From Hydractinia symbiolongicarpus (Eukaryota > Cnidaria > Hydrozoa > Anthoathecata > Hydractiniidae), in assembly GCF_029227915.1 (NCBI RefSeq), contig NC_079877.1:18804851-18868850 (forward strand): 64,000 bases of DNA. The letters are read 5' to 3'. Every line of letters begins with the position of its first letter. Within the stretch, counting starts at the first letter, position 1. Positions 11,001 through 23,000 of this stretch are shown piece by piece. The position numbers and the translations under genes were made by a program. The notes beneath the pieces are model-generated. The model had not been told where the DNA came from and ran no database searches. It saw only the letters and a program-made list of their open reading frames with translations.

Positions 11001-14000
11001 CAAGTTTTCTTGCATCAGTCAAAATATTCTAAACAATGTCACTCTAACCAGTTCGCAAGGAAGAATTTTTTCTAACGGTAGGATCATTCTCAAACTGATT
11101 TTTAGTTTTTTGGTTTAGTAATCTAATTTATTTCGATACAATAAATTGTACGATTTCACTATTTTAAATCAAATGAACAATAATTTTGTTCATATTAAGA
11201 CATTTCAAACGTTTTTTTGCACAATTTTTTTTATTTTTAAATGAATCTACAAATGAATCTTTTAAATGAGTCTATTAATTACATTTCTTGTAGAACCTAC
11301 ACCTTTTAGTCCGATCAATTTTATACGTCCACAAGATCAAACAATTTACGCTGGAGAGACTTTAACTTTAAACTGTCACGCTTCCTCTTATCCTTTACCT
11401 ACGTTTGTCTGGTACAAAAATGGCGTAACACTTGATTTAAAAGATCCCGTCAAAATTATTACTGGTGGGTCTATAAAAATTATTCGTTCGACTGTTCAAG
11501 ATCAGGGGAAGTATACTTGCAAGATTATATACGAGGAAAACGAGACAACGTTTGATGTCACTGTGTTTATTAAAGGTATGACGTATTGTTGTAACTTCGT
11601 GCGTAAACGTAGATTGTAGCTAAGTAGTAAGTAAGTAGTAGCACATGTTTTTGTCAAGTCAACGGTAATTGGGTTGTTCGCGCATGGCTAATGGATATCA
11701 CCTGTGTTTTTAGCATTCTAGTAAAAAAATCACAACATAGAAATTTGTCTTAGAACCTCGATTTTCATTAACCCGCGAACTCTGATAAACTCACATTACC
11801 GTCGCCCTAGCAAGGCCGAAGTACTGATTTGCCATCTACTAGCCATAACTCGTTACCACTAAACTTTAAGATATTAAAATAAGGTCCCTAAAAATGAATT
11901 TCCTTACCAGCTATAGCCAACTTCATCAACGTTGGAACAGCGAGTAGCCGGAAATTGGCCTTAATAATGAAAGATTCTCAGCTAAAAAAATAATCGATAT
12001 TTTAGTTTTTGAAAAAGAAATCTTCGGCGGCGAAGGGTTAACAATGCGAAGGCATGCGTAACTAAATGCCAAAAGAAACAAAAATGATTTATTTTTATTC
12101 TAATTTCAGTTCCCCTTTCAATGACAGAAGTGCCGAAATTAGTTTCAACGCTCCGTAAAAAGACAGTAATGTTTTCATGCGAAGGAACTGGTACAAAACC
12201 CATGACCATAGAATGGAGAAAAAACGGAGCACTTTTGCGTACAGGAGACCATGTTTCTGTTCGCACCAACAGGTTAATGATTTTTGATGTCACAAAAAAA
12301 GACGAGGGAGTGTACCAATGTATAATAAGCAACAACTTTGAGCAGGTTCAAGCTTCAACACGGTTAATTGTAAATGGTATGCATAATTATTTTCTCCTGT
12401 GAGTCAGGTTTTCATTGCTCAGCAACAAACTGCTTTGAATTTTGATTGTCTAAAGCAAAAGGTATACTAACAACCTCATCCCCAAAGTTTTTATACGCTT
12501 TTGATTTCCCAATAGACAGGCTGTACCGATTGAGATGGTTTGGGCTATTAACACAAAGTGTCACCTATAGCGTATTTACAACTTTAATGTGACAACGTCG
12601 TCGCGAGGCTTTTGATACTTTTGAGAGATAGTAGAAACTTTTGTCTCTTTCTAGCTGTTCTTCCTGCTATTATTTCGCTCACAGCAAACCAAACAGTACA
12701 AGCACGATCCCTGGTCACACTCACCTGTCAATGTAAGGGCCAGCCACTTCCAAAATTCACTTGGTTAAAGGATGGAAAACCTGTGGAAGTTGAGAAAGAT
12801 GGACTCTCAGTGTCGGAGAGAAAAGGGGCGAATAATATCGTTATATTTTTGCTTAACATACGAAATGTGCAGACAAAATTTTCAGCCACATACACGTGCG
12901 TTGCGAAAAACCGGGTAGGGAGAGAGAGTGCGGAAACATTTCTTCGAGTGGAAGGTTAGTCAATAAAGTATTTGACAAGCAATTTATAATGTAGTAACTC
13001 TTGCTATTACATTTTTTAACTAAAGATTTCTTTGAATACCTCTGCCAGGTAACTATATTGGACTCTCATCTGTTTTAATCAGTAACCATATCTACCTTAG
13101 GCCCACCAAAAATAATTGAATTTACACAAAATGTATATGGTATCACAGGACGCACTTTAACTATAGACTGCAAGGGGAAAGGTTTTCCACAAGTTACACA
13201 TGAATGGTTTAAAAATGGAATTGAAGTTTATGCAAATGATCGTATCTCTTTGCATACAAACGGCTCTTTACAAATCAGACGATTTTCTGCAAGCGACGAA
13301 GGAACGTATTGGTGTGTTGTGAAAAATAAACATGGAAAACATCAAGATATTGTCAAAGTTGCTGTGCTAGGTAAGCATCTCATATTATTTAAATGGTAAA
13401 CTCTTCTGAAGAAGGTAATACATTCATATGACAAGCAGAGTCTATTTCCTTGATTTTCCAAATGACCGATTCCATTTAAAACTGCATTGTCGACAGGTCG
13501 AAGATATTTTCTTTTCTTTCCTTTTCTTAATAGACCTTTCCCGAATTTCCTAACTATGCCAAACTCAATTAAAGCGGTCGATATTAAAACGATTCTTATC
13601 CCTAAGTTCCTTAGCAAAAGATAGAACAAACTACCTAATGTCGTAAATATTTCTGTTCGTTAAGTGCCTAAATACCCAAGCTCGAACCCAGCACCTTTTA
13701 CCGTGGCGTCGAAAAGGCGCTGGCACAGGCTGGTCACGTGGGCATCAAATGAACCAGATTCTGGTTCATTTTTAATTTATGCAAATTCTGCATATTTATG
13801 ATTTTGGCGATGGGCTGGAAAGATGTGGTACGTGTTTTCAAGCGGCTGAATAATGTTTTTGAAAAGTATGAAAAGTTGCCCTCGTTTATTTTGAAACCAA
13901 AACAAGTTCAATGTTTCGAGTATTTAGGAGAAGGACACCACGCTATAGCTGTTTTGCCTACAGGGTTTGGTAAATCGTTAATTTATCAACTTTTACCCGA

Positions 14001-17000
14001 CTTTGTTCCAGAACGAAAGGCAGAGGCGATATGGTTATTGTACTTGTTGTATCTCTTTTAACATCAATTATTCAAGATCAGCTAGTATATTTAACTAAAG
14101 TAGGCATTGAATGTGGTTTCTTACAACTCGAAGACTAATCTAATAGTCAGAAGTACGAACCCTTGTTTGAAGAAGATTTTAATGATGCATCAAATTCTAT
14201 TTTCAAAATTTCAAAAAGCATTGTTGCAGGCAAATGTAAAATTTTATTTGCACATCCAGAGTCCCTGTTATCAGATCAGGGAAGGAAAATATTAAGATCA
14301 AAAATTGAGGAAAATGTTGTGGCTTGTGTGATAGGCAAGGCGCATTGTGTGAAATTATGGTAAGTATAGCTAGCTAGCTTTCTTTGTAAACATAACGTAT
14401 CAAACATCTAGCTACATACATAGCTATTATATATAAAAATAATATGCCTTAAATATAGCAACTCAATATATATATAAACAAACTAATATATATTATATAT
14501 CCATTTGAAAAAGTTTCACAAACAAAATATGTGTTTATGTATAGCTATAATAATTGAATAATATAAATTTATCACATAATACAGTTAAGCTAAAAAATTG
14601 ATGAATTACTGTATGTTATATCTAGGGGTGGAGAATTTTGTACAGAATTTCAATACTTATCAGTTTTCCAAGCATTCTTCCCTCACAGTATAATGTTAGC
14701 TTTGACTGCAACTGCTTCACCCACAAAATTACGTAATTTTAAAAAAGCTTTGAAAATAGAAAATTGCAAAGTGGTTATGTTCTGCCCAGATTGCGAAAAC
14801 GGCCTGTTTACAACCGGGACAGCCGGATTATGTACGCATGGTCCGAATATGTTTTTTTTTGCACTGGTTATGTCTTGATGACCGGATTATGAACGCTGAT
14901 ATAATGGCTGTTGTAAATGAATTTGTTGTTGTTGTACATTATTCTGGAAGTCAAACATTTTATTGATAAAACTGTCACACTTGGAACAAATAGTTGTAGG
15001 CAATGGTTCAAACTCGAAAACGTTTAATCCACATGTTTTGAATATTTTGTGATGTAAGGATTTTTCCTTTCCACTTTTTAAAAAAATTCTGGTCAAGTGA
15101 TGTGCTGATGTTTCTTCAGCACAAATTCGGCACACTCCTTTGCCACCTTAATAAACTTTTTTAGGCGTAGATGGTAACATCTTCTGCAATGAGAGATGAA
15201 CAAGAAGAGCACCTGCAACACTTCACTTCTCTCCCGAGCCATATTTATGAATGCATTACCTATGGACTGGCTAGCAACAACACCGACTACGTTTTAAAAA
15301 AAATATCGTACATTTCAAAGAAATTCTTACTTTAGCTAAGACATCTTAAAAAAAGGGGACGAAAATGAGATTAAAAAGGAAAAATAAAGCTTTTTAAGGA
15401 TTTAAAACCACCACCAACAACGACGCCACATCTTCCGGTGCCATATTTGTTTATGTATCACTTTTAGGATTTTTGCTGACGCCAGCTAAAAGCGTTGCAT
15501 AATTAGGGTAATGCCGTGGGCCAATTAGATGCGATACGGTGACCAGCCTGGTCCAGGGCTATTTCGCTAGAACTATCAGAAAGCGCAGCACCGTTGAGAA
15601 GCAAATAGTCCTGGGGACGAGGTTGCCTAAATACCGAGCTTAAAGTTACGGTCAAACCTTTTATATAGCCGAACTTTCCAAGAATAGCATCGTTTTTAAA
15701 ATAATTATTTTAATCAATCTAAATAAAATCCAACCAAAATTTTATATTGCTCTAAAAACTTCATTTTTTTCATGATAGTTTAATATTCTATCTGAATATC
15801 CTTAGTTGAAGAGCACAGAACCATTATAAAATTTCGGGTGACGTCATAGATATTATAATTTATGAAATTCGGGAAAGGTGTATTGTTCTCAAAAAAATAA
15901 GTAAGTAAGTGACGTACCATCTCACAGTGGAATGTTACGCGCTAAAATGCACTCAGGCCGTAAACTAACAACTATTTATAATTTATTTAGATCCACCACA
16001 GATAAGGCCTTTTAGCCTGACACCTGAGTTAGTTGGAAAGCGCGCGCAGTATCTTTGCACCGCGCAGGGTAGCAATGTTGGACTTCAAATATCTTGGTAT
16101 AAGAATGGACTGGAGGCAAAAAAAATCAAAGGGGTTAAAATTATGGATCTCTCAATATCAAAAGCGTTGACTTTTGAGCACATTATGACGTCCCATAGAG
16201 GCAGATATACATGTGTAGTAGAAAATAAAGCTGGGAAAGCAAGTTATTCTGCTGACTTAGTTGTTTATGGTGAGTTCCTGAGTATGTAAACAAAATGTCC
16301 AGATATCATAAGAACATTTATTCGGTTATGTTACCTCAAAATTGAGAGACAGTTTATTATGCAAATTTATTTACAATATGTGTGCTGTCTGTTTCAGAAA
16401 AACCTGTTTTCTATATGAAGCCAACAGATACTACTGTACTCGACGCACATCCTGTTCAACTTTTTTGCTCTGCAACTGGTTTTCCTGTTCCACAAATCAC
16501 TTGGTTTAGAAGAACAATCAATGGAGCGTTGCATCCAGTAAACTTAGATCATCGCGTACAGCAACTCCACAACGGGTCACTTATCTTATCAGCGGCACAA
16601 GCGTCCGACAATGGTAGATACGTGTGCCAAGCTTCGTTTTTTAACAGAAAGATGGTGCCTGACCCACTCGTTAAAGAAATTCGCCTAGTTGTAAGAGGTA
16701 GGAGAGATTTTTTACTGATTTTGCTTTATGTAACGAAATACACGAAGTAATTGTAACTGATCCTTCATTTGTTTTCAACAAAGAAAAAGAATACGACGCC
16801 TTGTAAAAAACGTGTGAAGCTATTTTATCAGTTAATGAATGTTTTTAACAATTTGTTTGTAGTACCAGCCAGAATAACCACCACATCATCTCTTGTTGCA
16901 AGAGGATTGAAATCGACTTCAGTGGATTTATTTTGCTCCTCATCGGGAACACCTGTGTTAAAATTGAAATGGTTTAAAAATGGACTCATTATATCAACAG

Positions 17001-20000
17001 AAAACCATTTGAAATATTTCAGTTATCAGAGTCAAGGTCACGAAACACAGCCACCGACATTGAATTCATCGTTAGAAATTCGAAACCTTATACAAACGGA
17101 TACTGGTAACTACGAATGTATGGCTACCAATGCTTATGGCTCACAGAACACAAGATTTGAAGTTTATGTCGAAGGTACAAAAAAAATAATAAGAAAAGAT
17201 TTTGTACATGGTAGAATAAAATTTTAGCTGGCCTTCAGGTTTTGCTTTTCCTTTTAAACCTTCACCATTGTAGCTTGATTATTATTCTGTTTGTTCAGAG
17301 AAACCATACAAGCCGTCAGCTGTTGAACAAATTAGCTCCACATCAAGATCTATGCAAATCAAGTGGGAACCAGGTTTTGATGGCAATTCCCGAATCAATC
17401 AATCCCGGGTTGAAGTAAAGAAGGTATGGGAAGACTGGAGCATGGCAAGTATTTACAGAATAAATGGAAGTACAACAAATTATTTGGTTCGCAATCTACA
17501 CCCGGGTAATACGTACACTGTTAGAGTGAAATCTATGAATAAACATGGCATAAGTGATTGGAGTCAAGAGACTCGTTTGTCTACAAAAGAAGAAGGTAAC
17601 TATTGCGCATGCGTAACACACTGTTGTTATTTCGCTCACTTTTGATTAAATAGATGCTAAATAAAATAAATGTTATTTAAAAAAACAACAACACATTCTT
17701 GACTAGTGAAAAAACAAAGTCGGTAAAAAGTGACCAAATTTTCTCAATGTGATAGGCTCTTTTGGACAACAAATTTTCTCAATATGATAGGGTCTTTTGG
17801 CCAACAAATTTTCTCAATATGATAGGGTCTTTTGGCCAACAAATTTTCTCAATATGATAGAGTCTTTTGGCCAACAAATTTTCTCAATATGATAGAGTCT
17901 TCTGGCCAACAAATTTTCTCAATATGATAGAGTCTTCTGGCCAACAAGTTTTCTCAATATGATAGAGTCTTTTGGCCAACAAATTTTCTCAATATGATAG
18001 AGTCTTCTGGCCAACAAGTTTTCTCAATATGATAGGGTCTTTTGGCCAACAAGTTTTCTCAATATGATAGAGGCTTTTGGCCAACAAGTTTTCTCAATAT
18101 GATAGGGTCTTTTGGCCAACAAATTTTCTCAATATGATAGAGTCTTTCGGCCAACAAGTTTTCTCAATATGATAGGGTCTTTTGGCCAACAAATTTTCTC
18201 AATATGATAGAGTCTTCTGGCCAACAAATTTTCTCAATATGATAGAGTCTTCTGGCCAACAAATTTTCTCAATATGATAGGGTCTTCTGGCCAACAAATT
18301 TTCTCAATATGATAGAGTCTTCTGGCCAACAAATTTTCTCAATATGATAGAGTCTTTTGGCCAACAAGTTTTCTCAATATGATAGAGGCTTTTGGCCAAC
18401 AAGTTTTCTCAATATGATAGGTTCTTTTGGCCAACAAATTTTCTCAATATGATAGAGTCTTTCGGCCAACAAGTTTTCTCAATATGATAGGGTCTTTTGG
18501 CCAACAAATTTTCTCAATATGATAGAGTCTTCTGGCCAACAAATTTTCTCAATATGATAGAGTTTTCTGGCCAACAAATTTTCTCAATATGATAGAGGGT
18601 TTTGGCCAACAAATTTCCTCAATATGATAGGGTCTTTTGGCCAACAAATTTTCTCAATATGATAGGCTCTTTTGGCCGACAAGTTTTCTCAATATGTTAG
18701 AGTCTTTTGGCCAACAAATTTTCCTAATTGATCTTTTAGTTAATGAAAATTTTGTGGCAATAAACCAACTTATACTCTACTATCGAAATTTTTAACTCAT
18801 TTTATTCTCTCTAATTATATTTAGTCGACTTTATTTAATGACATTTGTGTTTTCTAGTTTCCTTGACAGTTATCCTTTTTCTCATCCAGCCTCCTTTTCA
18901 GACAACCTCCTTTTAGCAAACCTTAACCGTAATGCTTAACTTATAGCACCATCAGCACCACCAACGCACGTGTCAATAAATGCTCTTGTAAAGAATCAGC
19001 TTTCCATAAAATGGGAGGTAAATAATACTAATTGATTTTATGATACAAACTCCGTTGCACTAAATATGTTAGTTTTACCATATGTTTTGCAAGGGAACTT
19101 TTTTCTGATGTTAAAAGAAGAACCAAAAAATGTATATTTGTCATATAGGCACCAGAAGCGAGTAAGAGAAATGGTATCTTAACGAACTATCGAATTTTTT
19201 ATGCGTCTCCTAACTTAAACCACGACTTCTCATTACTCAATCTGACGGTTGGCAACACGAAAAGCTGTGTTTTGACGAATCTCCTACCGTATACCGTGTA
19301 CCGTATTCAAGTACAAGCTCTCACCAAGGCGGGTGGGGGGCCACTATCTTTGGTAAAGTACGGAAAAACTCTAGAAGGAGGTAAATCAAATTATACTACT
19401 TCAGATTTAATACAAGGTAAATTGCTAAAAATTGCTTAAGCCTATTAGCACAGGGTGAGGAGGGGGGCGGGGGGAGGGGCGTAAATTGCCTGCAGTCCCT
19501 TTGACTTGACATTTGGTTCCACATGTAATAGAAAACTGAAGTTTAGTGACTTTATCTAATTTTTATGTGGGATTTTACTGAAAAATTTTATACTATTGGG
19601 GTATTGCGTTTCGTTTTTCAGACGCGGGTAATTTTTTTAAATTTCAAAAAGTTATGGCATGCCTGTATGAGTGTCGTAAGACGTTATATAGGTTATACAC
19701 GTATGCTTGTTACCAGGTGATTTCTAAGGTGTTGCTAAAGAGATGGGTCCCAGGGATAAAATACAGACCACATTTGACGTAATATCGATTCGGCGATATG
19801 ACGTCGTTTCTGATCCCAATGGCGTTATCATATTGTTTTTCTTAGTTCGAACATTTATAAATGTCACATTCTAAACATGTACTAAGTTTAATATATAAAT
19901 ATTAGTATTTCTGGGAAACAGATCTTTTTACCTTTATCCTTAAAATGAGAAACTTTTGTACAGACATGACATCATTTTTTATCCTAATGGCGTTATTAAA

Positions 20001-23000
20001 ATTCATTTTTACATATGAAATCCATTTCTTTGCGGCATATGTGATGTCATTTCTGATCCCAATAACGTCATCAAATTAATTTTTTAAATATAAGTAGTTC
20101 CGAATTTATGGCCCGCGAGCACTTTATGCCCCACTTATGCTACAATAACAAAAAGTGTTAATAGAGTTAACTCCCGCACAAATAATTGGAGAAATTTGCA
20201 ACTAACTATTCCGAACGAGTACTCATTAAATTACGATAAATACAATGCATCATTTATGTTTTGTGAATATATTTCACGTGTTACTCCTCTAAATTATAAT
20301 TTATTTTAAACTTGAAATGTGATGCTCTCAACCCCTTATTTTTTCTTAATGATAGTACCATCCCTACCACCTCCATCTGTTAGTGTCCAAACTATCAGTT
20401 CACAACACATTCTGGTGAGATGGCAAAGAGTACCTTCAAATACTGTGAATGGTGTGCTCAAGGGTTACAAAGTCATATATACAGACACGGAGAGGAAAGA
20501 AACATTTGAAAACGATGTCAAAAATACATTGCAAGCACATCTGACAGGACTGAATAAGTTTACTATGTACATAATAGGGGTGCTGGCGTACACCAGCACT
20601 GGTAATGGAGTAATGAGTGATCCTATGTATAAAAGAACGGATCAGGATGGTGAGTAAATTATATTTGTTGGCAGTAAAATATTTGAAAACCTACTTCTCT
20701 AACTTGTCAGCAACCTTTTGTTGCATGATACGGTTGTGGTGAAAGTACTTGCTCTTGTTCCTAACTTCCCATACCACTTTATTTTAGTTCCAGAAAAACC
20801 TGCGCAATTCACTGTAGTTCCTGCTGGTCCAACAAAACTAGTTATTTCATGGTCCCCTCCTTTACATCCTAATGGTATTCTCACCGCTTATGTGCTCTAT
20901 TACAACGACATACAAGTAGAAGATGCAGTTGCGAAAACCATCATTCCAAATGAAAACGTTAATTTTGTTCTACGAGATCTCACATTAGGCAAGAAATACA
21001 GGATTTGGTTGACGGCCAAGACAATAAAAGGCGAAGGGAAGAGCACAATGAAAGTTGTAGCACAAACTACAAAGCGTGGTACGTTAGTGGAACCCAAAAA
21101 ATATTAAACTAATAAATTCAACTAAATTTTTAATTTTGTTTTTAATTTTGCTTTCTTTATTATAGCCCCTGCAAAAATCATTACCCATCGATATGTAATG
21201 TACCGTCCGAGAGGAAGTGACGTCACTTTATCGTGCACTGCTGTTGGCTACCCAAAACCTAGTATATCATGGCACAAAGTTAATCCATCTTCTTCATACC
21301 ATAAACAGAGACGATGGTTAGCAACGGACAGTCCTCGAAGGTTGTTTAATATTCAAAAGAAAGATTCTGGCAAATATAATTGCACAGCTATGAATCTGTA
21401 TGGAAGTGATTGGAACATAGTTACACTTGTCGTGCAAGGTGATTTTTGTTAGTCAGATGAGGTCACACCTCTTAAATGTTCTCATGGCCTTAAACATTTT
21501 CTTAATGCCTTAAGGATCTGTTGACATTCAACCTAATTCCTTCCCATTTTTGTATACTATTTATATCGTTTCAGTGGTACCGTCTGCACCAGATAACGTG
21601 ACAGTCAAATTGATCAAGCAGTACCAGATCAACGTATCATGGACACCTGGTAACGATGGCAAAAGTGTTATTATTAACCACCGTGTGCAGTACCTCATAT
21701 CAGGAAAACATAAAAAGTGGCAGACAGTTATATTGCCTGGTCGTCGACTCTGGTTTATAATAACCAATGTCACCAACTTTGTCGCATACTTTCGTGTAGC
21801 ATGTGAAAATAGTGTGGGCGTGGGTGATTATTACCCTCCTTTGAAGTTAGTGATATCAGGGACTGGTATGTTGTATGGATTGTAGTGTCTACTGCTGAGA
21901 CATTGTTATGTATACTAAACTTTTGCAAAAGACAAGAGTTTTGTCATTTACAGAATGTTGGCAGTACTTTTCATGTTGTTGTTTTTAGGCGTGAATAAAT
22001 ATGCTGGAACGACTATATTTGATGCATCAGGAAAGAAAAAGTCCAATACGCTACGATATATAATGCAACCTTTGCTAATTTCGGTTGTTGTCATAGCAAC
22101 AATTCTGATTATATTATTATTTATTGCATCATGGGATAGGAATGAACGACGTATACGAAGTAAGAAACCAAAACATAACCAACATTTTTCCAACTGTCTT
22201 TAGTAAGCTTTCAGTGTCAACATTCAAAACATACAGGTTACTCTTGGTAACCTAATTATAATGTTCAGTATATTTGGGAAAACAAATATAAAAGGTGCAT
22301 TCTTCAATAAAAGTGTTGAAAACATAGTAATAAACAAAAATATTCATATAAGATATCAGAACAAGTCAAAGGTATTGGGACCGACGGATGTGTCTGCAAT
22401 AGCTGTTGTGCCTGGCCTCCCCTCCAAATTAGGATCCCAATTTTTTATTCATCCCAATTTATTAATTATCGGTCGTTAGTACGTGCGTACAGTAAACAAA
22501 AACTATTCCTTGAAGAAAAGAAACGTGAATTACATGTCAGGCCAAAAATATTTTTCTAAATTTAGAACCAAAGTGTTATCGATTGTGTTTTTGCTCTTGT
22601 CGAAGAAAACATGATTTTATTGATGATCCTTATGGCGAGCCGGGGCTTCCTTGGCCGTGGAACATCAGAAGGTGAGTACTTCAGAATCGCTTATTGTGTA
22701 TTAGTTTTGAAAGGAAGAGTGATTTAGACCATGTTTACATTATATCCGGGAAAAAAATCATCTCACATAGGCCTTCTGTTCACATTATACACGGTGTTTT
22801 GCAGCATGATTTTTACACCAGATAGGTATCGCAATATTTTGTAATGTCAACAGTGAAACGGCATGATTTTTATGCCGAAATCTTGTTTATGTGTTTATTT
22901 CTTCATTTAACAGACGTTTTCACGAGTGTGTGAAGTAAACATGTCGACACCAAGAAAGAAAAATAAAAAATAAAAAATAAAAATATTTCTTATTAATGCA

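Larger units (their letters stand above)
13677..15625. mobile_element. Decayed helicase/zinc-finger DNA transposon in Dscam intron 7
   Basis: 1,949-bp element with related inverted ends (CAAGCTCGAACCCAG and, inverted, CAACCTCGTCCCCAGG; a further shared AGGCTGGTCAC lies inside both ends). It carries a broken RecQ-like helicase on the + strand and, convergent to it, the first exon of a ZAD-type zinc-finger protein on the - strand. The middle (helicase C-terminal half and DUF6589-like body) is deleted. It is a relative of the 37,152-45,983 element. Confidence 0.8.

Noticed and set aside
11982-12335. 117-codon minus-strand ORF across the Ig4 exon
   Set aside because: Antisense shadow of a well-supported exon.
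17739-18722. CRISPR-like regular array
   Set aside because: Units are directly adjacent with no spacers and lie in a spliced animal gene, so it is a minisatellite.
21954-21988. Alternative acceptor at 21,953 for the transmembrane exon
   Set aside because: It gives a stop codon (TAG) within 12 codons, whereas the acceptor at 21,988 gives the complete membrane exon in phase.
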